Source of the DNA: Actinomycetales bacterium
GTDB lineage: Bacteria > Actinomycetota > Actinomycetes > Actinomycetales > Cellulomonadaceae
DNA length: 64,000 bases
Reading direction: 5' to 3'
NCBI GenBank assembly: GCA_020444245.1
Contig: JAHLLI010000020.1
Coordinates: 1-64,000 of the forward strand
Part shown: in pieces, positions 8,036-17,058 of the stretch
Layout of the letters: every line of letters starts with the position of its first letter
How positions within the stretch are numbered: position 1 is the stretch's first letter
Made by a program: the position numbers and the translations under genes
The notes under the pieces: model-generated
Told to the model about the DNA's origin: nothing
Database searches by the model: none
Seen by the model: only the letters and a program-made list of their open reading frames with translations

Positions 8036-9135
8036 GGCACCGCACCGGTCGAGCCGAACACCCGCACCCGGTCGCCGGGGCGGACGCCGTCGACGACCGC
8101 CAGCCCGTCGGCCACGGTCTGCACGTGCACCGGGACCGCGCGCGTGGTCCCGCCCTCGCCCACCACCGCCACGCTCGTGGTGCCGTCGGGCTCGGTGGTG
8201 ACCGCAGCGACCGGGACCACGGGGCCTGTCACCGGTTCGCGCACCGCGACCTCGGTGAGCAGGTAGACCTGCGACGTCGGCAGCAGCCCGCAATCCTGCC
8301 CGCACAGCACCGTGCCGTCGGGTGCGGTGACCGGCACGTCCACCCCGGTGTCCGACGTGGTCGGGTCGCCGGCCACGCCCGGCCAGTCCGCGCCGTCGGC
8401 GTGCACGGTCACGCGCGTGCCGGCCGGGACCATCGCGGCCTGGGTGGAGGTCAGCTGCATGACGAACACCGGGTCGCCGGCCGGCACCGTGAGCGGCGTC
8501 TCGCCGCCGCTGAGCGTCGCGCCGGGCCACAGCACAGAGGCGTCCAGGTCGACCGTCACCGGCATGGCGGGGGAGGCGACCATCGTGCCCAGGGCGACGG
8601 TCCCGGTGATGGCCGCGCCGCGCTGCTTCTGCCACCGCTCCAAGGCGGCGGTCGTCGCCGATCCCCACCGGCCGTCTGCGGTCAGGTGCGTGCCCGTCGA
8701 GGCCAGGAATCGCTGCACCTGCGCCACGTCGGCGCCCGTGTCGCCCGGGCCGAGGTCGCGCCAGAACGGGGTCGTGCCTGCCACCAGGACCACAGGGGTC
8801 GCGCCGACCGTGTACAGCACGTCGCCGGCCCGGTGCTCCCCGTCCGCGGCGACCTGGGTCACCGTGCCGGCAAGCGCGTTGACCGCCAGGGGTGTGCTCG
8901 CGCGCCGGGCCGTCGTCGAGAGCGTCAGGACCCGCCCGACCTGCTGAACGGTGACGTCGACGTCCACGAACGAGTCGGCCACCTGGGCCTGGGCCGTGGG
9001 CGGTTCCAGCGTCTCCCGCCCCGCCCAGAAGCCCGCGGCGCCCACCGCCGCGATGCCGACCACCGCGGCCACGGCCCGCCACAGCCCGCGCCGGACCGCG
9101 CCCCGCCCCTCCACGCGCCCACCCGGTCCGGTCAC
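8032..9135 (-). CDS. Membrane-anchored adaptor with peptidoglycan-binding domain
   Basis: A 367-residue protein with one N-terminal membrane helix near residues 16-36. A peptidoglycan-binding_1-like motif lies near 122-172 (GPGDTGADVAQVQRFLAS, then DGRWGSATTAALERWQ). The rest is beta-rich, as in periplasmic adaptor (HlyD/MacA-like) proteins. Actinobacteria use such hybrids next to MacB-like ABC genes, presumably to link the exporter to the wall. The GTG start at 9135 was chosen because it overlaps the lipoprotein stop (GTGA); an earlier in-frame ATG would run deep into that gene. Confidence 0.85.
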   Translation of the reverse strand: MTGPGGRVEGRGAVRRGLWRAVAAVVGIAAVGAAGFWAGRETLEPPTAQAQVADSFVDVDVTVQQVGRVLTLSTTARRASTPLAVNALAGTVTQVAADGEHRAGDVLYTVGATPVVLVAGTTPFWRDLGPGDTGADVAQVQRFLASTGTHLTADGRWGSATTAALERWQKQRGAAITGTVALGTMVASPAMPVTVDLDASVLWPGATLSGGETPLTVPAGDPVFVMQLTSTQAAMVPAGTRVTVHADGADWPGVAGDPTTSDTGVDVPVTAPDGTVLCGQDCGLLPTSQVYLLTEVAVREPVTGPVVPVAAVTTEPDGTTSVAVVGEGGTTRAVPVHVQTVADGLAVVDGVRPGDRVRVFGSTGAVP

Positions 9136-9887
9136 TGGCCGTAGAACACGTCGTCGGGCGGGTACATCGAGCACGCCTCACGCGCCGGTCTCCCGATGGA
9201 GGCCGGCGTGGTCTGCAGCACGGTGTCGGGCCACCAGTCGAGGCGCCGGGAGGTGTGGAACGCCGCGACCCACGCCGCCTTGCTCGGTACCGCGCCCAGG
9301 TCCACCGGCACCCCGTGGGCCTGGAGGCACGGCAGGTAGAACTGGGTCCAGTAGTCGAAGATCAGGTTCAGCTGGTCGGTGGTCCACTCCTGGTAGTACA
9401 CCGGGTCGAGGGTGTACTTCGACTCACAGACGTACATGGCGAGCTGGAAGGCGTCGACCTGCGCCTCGGGGACGTCGAGGTCCACCCCCCGGTCGCTTCC
9501 CACGCTCGCCGTGAACCCGGCGTCGGTGAGGCAGCCGGCCGTCGCCTCATCGTGGTCGGCGTTGCCCTCCGTCCACCGGACCAGCGCCACCTGCGGCGGG
9601 TCCTGCAGCCCGGCCTGCTCGGCCGTGTCCGCGAGCCACTGGGTGCGCCATGCGACCTTCTCGGCCTCGGTCATCGCCACCGGGGTGATGGTCACCGTCG
9701 GCACCCAGGTGTGCGGGTCCCACTCGCCGTCGGTGGCGGTGCCGGACGTTGCGCTCGGAGAAGCGTCCGCGTCCGGTTCCGGCGAGGACGCGTTCCCCGG
9801 ACCGGAGCACGCGGCGAGGAGCAGCCCCCCAAGGACCACAACGACCGGCCCGACCAGCCGCCGTCCCGACGGTCGCACGCCGATCAC
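9132..9887 (-). CDS. Lipoprotein, paralogue of the adjacent membrane protein
   Basis: A 251-residue predicted lipoprotein with a hydrophobic signal and lipobox LAAC (Cys near residue 27). After a Ser/Pro/Asp-rich linker comes a domain of about 190 residues with conserved elements WDPHTW, DPPQV, LVRWTEG, CLTDAGF, KYTLDP, DYWTQFY and PCLQAHG, ending MYPPDDVFYGQ. The next upstream gene carries the same elements in the same order, so the two are tandem duplicates. Several Cys (in CLTD, YVCESKY and PCLQ) could form disulfides outside the cell. I do not recognise the family. The GTG start overlaps the previous stop. Confidence 0.85.
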   Translation of the reverse strand: MIGVRPSGRRLVGPVVVVLGGLLLAACSGPGNASSPEPDADASPSATSGTATDGEWDPHTWVPTVTITPVAMTEAEKVAWRTQWLADTAEQAGLQDPPQVALVRWTEGNADHDEATAGCLTDAGFTASVGSDRGVDLDVPEAQVDAFQLAMYVCESKYTLDPVYYQEWTTDQLNLIFDYWTQFYLPCLQAHGVPVDLGAVPSKAAWVAAFHTSRRLDWWPDTVLQTTPASIGRPAREACSMYPPDDVFYGQ

Positions 9888-10726
9888 CTGCCGAAGAGCA
9901 CGTCGTCGGGCGGGTACGGGGCGCACGCCGTCGTGAGCGCGGCCTGCTCCTGCTCGGGGAGACCGGCGAGCAGGTCGTCGGGCGGCCACCACGTGTCGCG
10001 GTCCGGCCGGTTCCATGCCCGCACCCAGCCGGCCTTCTCCGGCCACTCGGTCGTGCTCACCTCGGCCCCGTGCGCCTGCAGGCACGGGACGTAGAACTGG
10101 GTCCAGTAGTCGTACAGCAGGTTCAGCTGGGCCGGGGTCCAGTCGCCGGCGAGTGCGGGGTCCAGGGTGTACTTCGCCTCGCAGATGTACGCGGCGAGGT
10201 CCCGGGCGGGCGCGTCCACCTGGGAGACACCGGTCGTGCCCGTCCAGACGTCCGTCTCGAACCCGGCGTCGGTCAGGCACGTCGCTGTTGCCGCGGCGTG
10301 GTCGGTGAGTCCTTCGGTCCACCGGACCAGGCCCACCTGCGGCGGGTCGGTCAGGTCGAGGTCCTTGGCCATCCCCGCCAGCTGCTCGGCGCGGCGGGCC
10401 TCCTTGGTCTGCTCCGACATGGTCGCGCGCGTGATCGTCTCGGTTGGTGTCCAGGTGTGCGGGTCCCACGCGTCGCTCGGCGTCCCCGTCTGCGTGGACC
10501 GCGCGCCGCGCAGCATCGACCCGAGCTGTCCGTCCCACGACGCCACGCCGAGCACGCCGACCGCCGCCACGGTGAGCACCAGCGCACCGGCCGAACCGCG
10601 TCGGGCGGCAAGGCGCCGTCGACCCCTGCGCAGCACGGCGAGCTCGTCGAACGGACCGTCGGGCTGGACGGCCTCGGCGCGAGCACGCAGCTCGGCGACG
10701 ACGTCGCGGTCGCTCGGCTCGTTCAT
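9884..10726 (-). CDS. Membrane protein with exported sensor-like domain, putative anti-sigma factor
   Basis: A 280-residue protein with about 43 cytoplasmic residues, an Arg-rich stretch, one membrane helix near 44-63 and an exported domain. That domain matches the neighbouring lipoprotein (WDPHTW, DPPQV, LVRWTEG, CLTDAGF, DYWTQFY, PYPPDDVLFGR). Its ATG overlaps the stop of the sigma-factor gene, where cognate anti-sigma factors usually lie. The topology suits an anti-sigma factor that holds the sigma factor inside and senses a signal outside. No zinc-binding HxxxCxxC motif is present in the short N-terminal part, so this role is inference. Confidence 0.82.
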   Translation of the reverse strand: MNEPSDRDVVAELRARAEAVQPDGPFDELAVLRRGRRRLAARRGSAGALVLTVAAVGVLGVASWDGQLGSMLRGARSTQTGTPSDAWDPHTWTPTETITRATMSEQTKEARRAEQLAGMAKDLDLTDPPQVGLVRWTEGLTDHAAATATCLTDAGFETDVWTGTTGVSQVDAPARDLAAYICEAKYTLDPALAGDWTPAQLNLLYDYWTQFYVPCLQAHGAEVSTTEWPEKAGWVRAWNRPDRDTWWPPDDLLAGLPEQEQAALTTACAPYPPDDVLFGR

Positions 10727-11322
10727 GACCCGTCTCCTTCCACGGCGCGCACGGCGTCGGGCCGTTCGGCCATCACCGTGCGGAGCTTCGCCAGCGCCTT
10801 CGAGGACGTCGACTTCACGGTCCCCACGCTGATCCCCAGGTCGGCGGCGACCTCCTGCTCGGACAGGTCGAGCACGTGGCGCAGCACGACGACCCGGCGC
10901 TGGCGCGGGGTCAGCACCCGCAGTGCGCGCTCCAGCTCGTCGCGGTCCTCCCGGCGGTCGTCGACCGGACCGGCCGCCTCGGGCACGTCGGCCGGGTCCA
11001 CCAGGACCTCCCGCCCGCGGCGCCGCCAGGAGTCGATCCGCAGGTTCGCCACCACCCGCCGCGCGTACGCGGCCGGGTTGGTGCGGGCCCGTGGCCACGC
11101 CACGTACGTCCTGACCAGCGCTTGCTGGGTCATCTCCTCGGCGCGGTCCGAGTCGCCGCACAGCAACCACGCCGTGCGCTGGAGCTGGCGGTGGTTGGCC
11201 CGCATGAAGCGCGTGAACTCCTCCTCGCGCGACGCGCGTGGGCCCTCGGTCGGCTCAACGGCCACGGTCTCGGCCGGCGCGGGCGCGTCTGCCCGCGCGC
11301 CCGCTGGCTCACCCGAGGTCAC
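10723..11322 (-). CDS. RNA polymerase sigma factor, SigE-like ECF family
   Basis: A 199-residue sigma-70-family protein. Region 2 spans about residues 36-105 (FTRFMRANHRQLQRTAWLL, then DRAEEMTQQALVRTY and NLRIDSWRRR). Region 4 spans about 140-190 (LTPRQRRVVVLRHVLDLSE, then LGISVGTVKSTSSKAL). The sequence is like the compact SigE group common in actinobacteria. I chose the GTG at 11322 because longer in-frame starts run into the divergent hemolysin III gene; a Thr/Ala/Pro-rich N-terminus of about 35 residues results. It heads the six-gene operon and probably directs its own transcription together with the exporter. Confidence 0.9.
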   Translation of the reverse strand: MTSGEPAGARADAPAPAETVAVEPTEGPRASREEEFTRFMRANHRQLQRTAWLLCGDSDRAEEMTQQALVRTYVAWPRARTNPAAYARRVVANLRIDSWRRRGREVLVDPADVPEAAGPVDDRREDRDELERALRVLTPRQRRVVVLRHVLDLSEQEVAADLGISVGTVKSTSSKALAKLRTVMAERPDAVRAVEGDGS

Positions 11323-11381
11323 ACCTAAGTACAACGTGACCGTCGGCCGTGCGGTTGCCTCCCGGGTCGTTCGCGGTCGGC

Positions 11382-11387
11382 TAGGCT
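11382..11387 (+). promoter_or_regulatory. Putative -10 box upstream of hemolysin III gene
   Basis: TAGGCT fits the actinobacterial TAnnnT -10 pattern and lies in the 136-bp divergent gap between the sigma factor and the hemolysin III gene, about 70 bp before its start. No convincing -35 box is seen at the right distance. Confidence 0.4.
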
Positions 11388-11458
11388 CGCCGCGGCGTGG
11401 CGCGAGCCGCAGGCCGCCCGGCCCACGGCCGAGGACGCCACGCGGACCAGGGGAGCAC

Positions 11459-12136
11459 GTGGAGACAGCGCCCAGGAGTCGGGACGGCAGCATCCATGTG
11501 ACTGACGAGCGGTTCAACACCGTCTCGCACCTGTTCGCTGCCTGCTTCGCCCTGGTGGGCGCCGCACTCCTGATCACCCAGGCGGCCGCGCAGGCCGATC
11601 CGTGGAAGATCGTCGGCTTCAGCGTCTACGGCCTGTCGGTTGTGCTGCTGTTCGTGACCAGCACCCTGCACCACGGGATCGACCGCGGACCCAGGGTGAA
11701 CGAGGTCCTGCGGACCCTGGACTACGACGCGGTGTTCCTGCTGATCGCCGGCTCGGTCACGCCGCTGGTGCTCGTGCTCTTCCGCAACCCGTACGGCTGG
11801 GCGGTCCTGGGCGCCGTCTGGGTGGTCGCGGTGCTGGGGATCGTGCTGCGGTCGCTGGACCGGCAGCTGCCCAAGCACGTCAGCAACACCCTCTACATCG
11901 CTCTGGGGTGGATGACCGTCGTGCTGGTCGGCGCCGGGGTGCCGTTGCCGTTCGGCGCGTACGCGCTCATGGCCGCGGGCGGTCTGGTCTACAGCGCGGG
12001 CTTCGTCGTGTTCGTGATCGAGAAGCCGAACCCATGGCCCGGGGTGTTCGGGTTCCACGAGCTGTGGCACCTGATGGTGGTCGTCGCCGCCGTGCTGCAC
12101 TACCTGCTCATGTACCTGTACGTGCTGCCGGCGTAG
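11459..12136 (+). CDS. trhA: TrhA/hemolysin III family membrane protein (PAQR type)
   Basis: A 225-residue protein with seven predicted membrane helices. It has the family's metal-site elements: TSTLHHG near residue 73, DYDAVFLLIAGSVTPL near 92-107, and HELWH near 200 followed by LHYLL. In bacteria this PAQR-related family is linked to membrane homeostasis; the cytolytic name comes from one Bacillus protein. The GTG start is preceded by GGGAG close upstream. It is monocistronic, with tRNA-Gly convergent just behind it. Confidence 0.92.
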   Translation: METAPRSRDGSIHVTDERFNTVSHLFAACFALVGAALLITQAAAQADPWKIVGFSVYGLSVVLLFVTSTLHHGIDRGPRVNEVLRTLDYDAVFLLIAGSVTPLVLVLFRNPYGWAVLGAVWVVAVLGIVLRSLDRQLPKHVSNTLYIALGWMTVVLVGAGVPLPFGAYALMAAGGLVYSAGFVVFVIEKPNPWPGVFGFHELWHLMVVVAAVLHYLLMYLYVLPA

Positions 12137-12153
12137 CGGGCGGGCCGGCTCGG

Positions 12154-12224
12154 AGCGGACGACGGGAATCGAACCCGCGTAGCCAGTTTGGAAGACTGGG
12201 GCTCTACCATTGAGCTACGTCCGC
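12154..12224 (-). tRNA. tRNA-Gly (anticodon UCC)
   Basis: The minus strand folds as a complete tRNA: acceptor arms GCGGACG and CGTCCGC, T-loop GGTTCGATTCC, and anticodon loop CTTCCAA with anticodon TCC. The discriminator base is T and the CCA end is not encoded. A possible -10 box TACCCT lies about 27 nt upstream (12251-12256). It is downstream of and co-directional with the UDP-glucose dehydrogenase gene. Confidence 0.97.
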
Positions 12225-12273
12225 ACGGCCCTGTCGGGCTGCGCGGACCAGGGTAGTGGCTCTCGCGCCTTCC

Positions 12274-13635
12274 TCAGGCCGCACGGCCCAGCCCCCGGAA
12301 CTCCCACCCCGCCGCCCGCCAGCGCGCCGCGTCGAGCTTGCCGCGCCCGTCGACGATCCGCGGGGTGAGCGTGAGCGCCGCCAGCGCGGACGGGTCCGCG
12401 GTGACCAGGCGCGGCCACTCGGTGAGCAGCAGCACCACGTCGGTGCCCCCGACGGCCTCCTCCGGCGACGTGGCGTACCCGAGCGTGGGGAACGTGCGCC
12501 GCGCGGCGTCGGCAGCCTCCGGGTCATAGACGGTCACCTGGGCGCCGCGCAGGTGCAGGGTGGCGGCGACGTTGAGCGCGGGGGAGTCACGCACGTCGTC
12601 GGTCTCCGGCTTGAAGGCCGCGCCGAGCACGCCGATCCGCCGGTTGAGCACCGACCCGCCGCACGCCTGCGTGGCCAGGGCCACGACGCGCTCGCGCTGG
12701 CCCATGTTGATCTCGTCGACCTCCTGGAGCAGCCGGGCCGCCCGGTGCGCGCCGAGCTCGCCGGCCCGGTGCATGAGGGCGCGGATGTCCTTGGGCAGGC
12801 AGCCGCCGCCGAACCCGAGGCCGGCATCCAGGAAGGCCCGCCCGATCCGCGGGTCGTGGCCCAGGGCGTCGGCGATCACCGTCACGTCCGCGCCCGCGGC
12901 CTCGCAGACCCCCGCGATCGCGTTGATGAACGAGATCTTGGTGGCCAGGAACGCGTTGGCGCTCACCTTGACCAGCTCGGCCGTCGGCAGGTCGCAGGTG
13001 ATCACCGGCGCCCCTTCGGCGATCGGGCCGGCGTAGACGGTGCGCAGCGTCGCCTCGGCCGCCGGGCCGGCGCCGCCGATGACGATGCGGTCCGGGTGGA
13101 GGGTGTCGTGCACGGCCTTGCCCTCGCGCAGGAACTCCGGGTTCCACACGAGCTCCACGCTCACGCCGTCGGGGGCGTGGGCGGCCGCGAGCTCGCGCAG
13201 CCGGGCCGCGGTGCCCACCGGGACGGTGGACTTGCCCACGATCAGCGCGTCGTGGGTCAGCGCCTTGGCGACGGCGATGACCGCCGACTCGACGTAGCTG
13301 AGGTTCGCGCCGTGGCTGGTCGCGAGCTGGGGCGTGCCCACGCAGATGAAGTGCACGTCGGACGCGGCGACCGCGTCCTCGAGCGACGAGGTGAAGCTCA
13401 ACCGGCCGGCCTCGACCTGCTCGCCGAGCAGGACGTCCAGGCCGGGCTCGTGGAACGGGACCTTGCCCAGGGCCAGGGCCTCGACCTTGGCCGGGTCGGT
13501 GTCGTAGCCGACGGTGGCCATCCCGAGGGTAGCCATGGCGGCGGCGTGCGTCGCCCCGAGGTAGCCGGTCCCGATGACGCTGATCCGGGGCGCGGGGCGC
13601 GCCTCGGCGGCGGTGCGGCGTGCGGTGGAGCTCAT
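12274..13635 (-). CDS. ugd: UDP-glucose 6-dehydrogenase
   Basis: A 453-residue enzyme of the UDP-glucose/GDP-mannose dehydrogenase family, which oxidises UDP-glucose to UDP-glucuronate with two NAD+. The N-terminal nucleotide-binding motif is [13 protein letters not shown] (about residues 20-32). The catalytic Cys is in [10 protein letters not shown] (near 279), with the usual central helix and C-terminal domain ([17 protein letters not shown]). The ATG start overlaps the stop of the GH26 gene. It most likely supplies UDP-glucuronate to the polymer made by the glycosyltransferase of this operon; a related nucleotide-sugar substrate cannot be excluded. Confidence 0.93.
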   Translation of the reverse strand: MSSTARRTAAEARPAPRISVIGTGYLGATHAAAMATLGMATVGYDTDPAKVEALALGKVPFHEPGLDVLLGEQVEAGRLSFTSSLEDAVAASDVHFICVGTPQLATSHGANLSYVESAVIAVAKALTHDALIVGKSTVPVGTAARLRELAAAHAPDGVSVELVWNPEFLREGKAVHDTLHPDRIVIGGAGPAAEATLRTVYAGPIAEGAPVITCDLPTAELVKVSANAFLATKISFINAIAGVCEAAGADVTVIADALGHDPRIGRAFLDAGLGFGGGCLPKDIRALMHRAGELGAHRAARLLQEVDEINMGQRERVVALATQACGGSVLNRRIGVLGAAFKPETDDVRDSPALNVAATLHLRGAQVTVYDPEAADAARRTFPTLGYATSPEEAVGGTDVVLLLTEWPRLVTADPSALAALTLTPRIVDGRGKLDAARWRAAGWEFRGLGRAA

Positions 13636-15566
13636 GGTTCCCCCTGGCTGCTCGGCGGTGCGGTGGTGGTCGGGTCGCTGCTGGGTCGGGTGGTGCTGGT
13701 CGGCGGCGAGCTCTCGATCGCCTCTCCGGTTGGCGACGGCGACGGGCTGGATCCCGACGTGGGGCCGGGGTCCGGGCTCGGGTCGGGTGTGGGGCTCGAG
13801 GTGGGTGCGGAGCTCGGGGTGGGTGCGGGGCTCGCGGTCGGCGTCGGACTCGGTGTCGGCGTCGGACTCGCGGTCGGTGCGGGACTCGGGCTCGGCGTCG
13901 CGGTCGCCGACGGTGCGGACGCCGCGGCGGCCGAGCCGCCCACGAACCCCGCCGCCGGATCGGTGATCCCGTCGACGAACGCCTGAAGGGAGTCGCGTCG
14001 TGAGTCGATCCGCCAGTCGTTGGTGACCCGGGTCCCGCCCGAGTACGTGGTGATCGCGTGGTGGAACCAGGCGAGGCCGACGATGTCGTCGTACCTCGGG
14101 TCGGCGAAGGCGTCGAAGAAGCTCGTCACCCACTCGGGCTTCTGGTCGCCGATCTCCGACGCCCCGACCTCGGCCAGCAGGATCGGCTTGCCGGGTGCCA
14201 CCTCGCGCAGCTGGGCGAGCGAGCGGTCGAACGTGTAGGAGAACGTCGGCGTCTGGTCCGAGGCGTACGGCGGGCGGAAGTAGCCCGACAGGCCCACCCA
14301 GTCCACGTAGGCGTCGCCGGGGTACAGCGTCTTCATGTACCACGAGCTCGACCGGGCATAGCTGGGGAGCCGGTTGACGATGTTGGGCGCCCAGATCCAC
14401 AGCACGTACGCGTTGGCACCCTCCTGCTCGAAGATGTCGTGCACGTGGCGCCACATCTTCACGTAGTCGCCCTTGTGGTTGCCGTTCTGGAACCCGCCGC
14501 CCCAGTCCCGCTCGGCCCACGGGTACCAGCTGCCGTTCATCTCGTGGTCGAGGCGGATCGCCAGCGGCAGGCCGAGGGCGACCACGTCGCGGGCGTACGT
14601 GCGCAGGTAGTCGTCGTACGTGCCGTCGATGATGCGCGGCAGGGAGTACGCGGGGTCGATCGCCTGGTCGTTGCCGGCGCTCGAGTCGATCGACTCCCAC
14701 GACAGCAGCGGCATGGCGCCCTTGCGCCAGGACCGGACCACGGCGTCGCTGCGGAACGGCTTGTCCCAGCCCTGGAAGTAGCCGGCGATCGTGGGCCGGA
14801 CGCCGACCTTGGCGACGACGTCGTCCCAGCCGGCCCAGTTGAACGGCGACTGCGCGGTGTACAGGCCGAACTGGCGGGTGCTCGGGTGGATGAGCTGGGC
14901 CAGGCTCGGGGCGCTCGGCAGCGGTTGGGGCGTGGGCGTCGGGTTGGCGGCCTCCGCCCTGGCCTCGGCGTCGCGGGCCTTCGCCTCGGCGTCGGCGGCC
15001 GCCTTCTGGGCTGCGACCGTGGCCGCGAGCCGCTGGGCGGCCAGGCCCTGGTAGAACTCCGCGCGACCGTCGGCGGCGCGCTGCCGGGCCTGGGCCGCCG
15101 CCTTGGCACGCGCGGCCTCGTCGGCACGCTCGCTGGCCCAGCTGAAGCGGCCCCGGGCAGCTGCCGCGGCGCGCTCGGCCGCGGCCTTGTCCTGGTAGGT
15201 CTTGGTGCGCGCCGCTTCCTCCTGCTCTGCCGCGGCGGCCCGCTGGGCCTGGGAGCGCAGCTCGGCTGCGGCGCGCTCGGACGCCGCCTTGTCCTGCGAG
15301 GCGTGCAGGGCGGCGAGCTCGTCCTCCCGCGCGGTGAGGGTGTTGCGGGTATCGGTGAGCTCGCCCTGCAGCGCTGCCACCTGGGCCGCGAGCTCACGGG
15401 CCTGCGTGCTGGTGAGCGCCTGGGCCTCGACCGGGTTCTGCGGGGAGTTCCACACGAGCAGGGTCACGACGGCGAGCAGGCCGGCGACCACGGCGGTCCC
15501 GAGCCGAGCCCGCGGCGACAGGCGGCCGCCGGCCCACCACTGGCGGGCGATGTGTCGATCAGACAT
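13632..15566 (-). CDS. Membrane-anchored GH26 family glycoside hydrolase with coiled-coil stalk
   Basis: A 644-residue protein. A membrane helix lies near residues 21-41, followed by an Ala/Glu/Arg-rich coiled coil to about 205. A GH26-like TIM-barrel domain spans about 215-535 with likely acid/base Glu342 ([13 protein letters not shown]) and nucleophile Glu466 ([10 protein letters not shown]). A Ser/Pro/Thr-rich tail of about 95 residues ends the protein. GH26 enzymes cleave beta-mannans and related beta-glycans. Anchoring it outside the cell next to a processive synthase suggests trimming or release of the nascent polymer, not feeding. The tail resembles wall-spanning linkers but has no sorting motif. 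The start overlaps the synthase gene by 8 bp. Confidence 0.88.
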   Translation of the reverse strand: MSDRHIARQWWAGGRLSPRARLGTAVVAGLLAVVTLLVWNSPQNPVEAQALTSTQARELAAQVAALQGELTDTRNTLTAREDELAALHASQDKAASERAAAELRSQAQRAAAAEQEEAARTKTYQDKAAAERAAAAARGRFSWASERADEAARAKAAAQARQRAADGRAEFYQGLAAQRLAATVAAQKAAADAEAKARDAEARAEAANPTPTPQPLPSAPSLAQLIHPSTRQFGLYTAQSPFNWAGWDDVVAKVGVRPTIAGYFQGWDKPFRSDAVVRSWRKGAMPLLSWESIDSSAGNDQAIDPAYSLPRIIDGTYDDYLRTYARDVVALGLPLAIRLDHEMNGSWYPWAERDWGGGFQNGNHKGDYVKMWRHVHDIFEQEGANAYVLWIWAPNIVNRLPSYARSSSWYMKTLYPGDAYVDWVGLSGYFRPPYASDQTPTFSYTFDRSLAQLREVAPGKPILLAEVGASEIGDQKPEWVTSFFDAFADPRYDDIVGLAWFHHAITTYSGGTRVTNDWRIDSRRDSLQAFVDGITDPAAGFVGGSAAAASAPSATATPSPSPAPTASPTPTPSPTPTASPAPTPSSAPTSSPTPDPSPDPGPTSGSSPSPSPTGEAIESSPPTSTTRPSSDPTTTAPPSSQGEP

Positions 15567-17058
15567 AGAGCGTCACCTCCAGGGCGAAGATCGCGGCGCC
15601 GATCAGGTACGGGAACGCCGCCCTCGGGTTGGGACCACGGGTTGCCGGACGTGGGCGCGCCGGCGCGGTGAGGGTCCGGGTGCCGCCGGGGGCGGTCCGG
15701 TCGACGACGTCCACCGGACCGTGCGAGGCGTGCCCGCCGGGCTCGTCGAACCACTCCCACGGCGGTTCGCGGTCGCTGGTGCGCAGGGTGCCCGGGTCCG
15801 TGCCGCCCTGGCCGCCGGTGTACGCACCCGCCCGCGTGCCCCACCCCGCGACGTGGCCCATCCGGAAGAAGCCCAGCAGCCGTACCGGCATGAGGAACGC
15901 CGTCGAGACGATGATGAACACCGGCAGCCGCCAGAAGTCCGTCGGGACCTCCTGCAGGTGCCGGATCTGGCGGATCGCCATGCTGAGCACGGAGGAGACC
16001 ACCATGAGGGTGATGACGGCCGCCCACCCGGCGTCGCGGCCGTACGTCGCGAGCATCGCCTGGTAGAAGTTCACGCCCGTGCCCGACGCGGCGCGGTAGA
16101 CCCAGCCGGCGACCGTCCCGACCAGCAGGAACGGCAGCACGATGTCGGCGAGGAAGAACACTGCCAGGACAGGTGCGTGCCCCAGCATCCAGGGCAGCAT
16201 CCGCAGGGTGTTGTACTGACTGCCCCGCGCCCAGCGGAGCTGCTGCTTGTACAGCTTGCGCACCTCGAGCGGAGCGTCGGTGTAGACCAGCGAGGTGTGC
16301 TGGTAGACGGTCCGGTAGCCCTCCTTGAGGGCGAGGTTGGTCAGGGTCCGGTCGTCGGAGATCTCCAGGAACACACCCATGAACCGTTCGGTCATGAACC
16401 GGTCCATCACGCGTTCGAGCAGCTCACGGCGGAACGCGATGGTCCGGCCCGGCAGGCATCCCACCTGGCCGAGAGCGGACTGCGCAGGCATCGAGTACAG
16501 CGACCGGGTGTTCTCGAGCCAGTCGGCCCACCGGGTGATCCAGCTGCGCGCCGGGTCGAGGATCCGCTGCCGGGTGGTGACGCCGCCCACCGAGGCGTCG
16601 GCGAACGGCTTGACCAGCTCGGTGAGCGTGCCGGGCGTCCAGACCGTGTCGGAGTCCACCAGCACGGTGATCTCGCCCTCGGACAGCAACGTGCCGATCC
16701 GCACGGCGTTGCGCTTGCCGGGCGTCTCGGTGTGCACCCACCGGACCAGCGGGGCGTGCTCGTCGCAGACCCGCTCGAGCGTGGGGTTGGCGGCGCCGTT
16801 GATGACGACGATCACCTCGTCCGGCAGCTGCTCGCAGATCCGGTCCAGGACGTCGCGGAACAGGTCCTCGGGCTCGTCGACCACGGGGACGACGACGCTC
16901 GTGCTGGTCGTGTGGGGCGCGGTCCACGGCCGGTAGCGCCGCGAGAGCACCACCTTGAGCAGCCAGAGCGCCCAGACCACTGCCGAGAAGATCGCGAAGA
17001 GGTAGTACTCGTTCTGGCCCGCGAGCATGTGCCGGACCTGGAGCAGGAAGATGAACAT
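15559..17058 (-). CDS. Processive family 2 glycosyltransferase (hyaluronan/cellulose synthase-like)
   Basis: A 499-residue membrane glycosyltransferase. It starts with a helix near residues 17-38, then a GT-A domain with DSD near 135-137, ISDDR and the QQLRW motif near 272-276. Several C-terminal membrane helices follow, as in HasA/BcsA-type synthases that both make and secrete a polymer. The ATG at 17058 is preceded by GGAG; a longer frame upstream is Pro/Arg-rich and overlaps hairpins, so it was not used. The operon continues with a GH26 hydrolase and UDP-glucose dehydrogenase, which points to a uronic-acid-containing exopolysaccharide. The exact donor is not known. Confidence 0.9.
   Translation of the reverse strand: MFIFLLQVRHMLAGQNEYYLFAIFSAVVWALWLLKVVLSRRYRPWTAPHTTSTSVVVPVVDEPEDLFRDVLDRICEQLPDEVIVVINGAANPTLERVCDEHAPLVRWVHTETPGKRNAVRIGTLLSEGEITVLVDSDTVWTPGTLTELVKPFADASVGGVTTRQRILDPARSWITRWADWLENTRSLYSMPAQSALGQVGCLPGRTIAFRRELLERVMDRFMTERFMGVFLEISDDRTLTNLALKEGYRTVYQHTSLVYTDAPLEVRKLYKQQLRWARGSQYNTLRMLPWMLGHAPVLAVFFLADIVLPFLLVGTVAGWVYRAASGTGVNFYQAMLATYGRDAGWAAVITLMVVSSVLSMAIRQIRHLQEVPTDFWRLPVFIIVSTAFLMPVRLLGFFRMGHVAGWGTRAGAYTGGQGGTDPGTLRTSDREPPWEWFDEPGGHASHGPVDVVDRTAPGGTRTLTAPARPRPATRGPNPRAAFPYLIGAAIFALEVTLYV

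Noticed and set aside
11602-12213. Plus-strand frame running through tRNA-Gly with an end like ESNPRSQFGR
   Set aside because: It is out of frame inside the hemolysin III gene and its tail is antisense tRNA-Gly.
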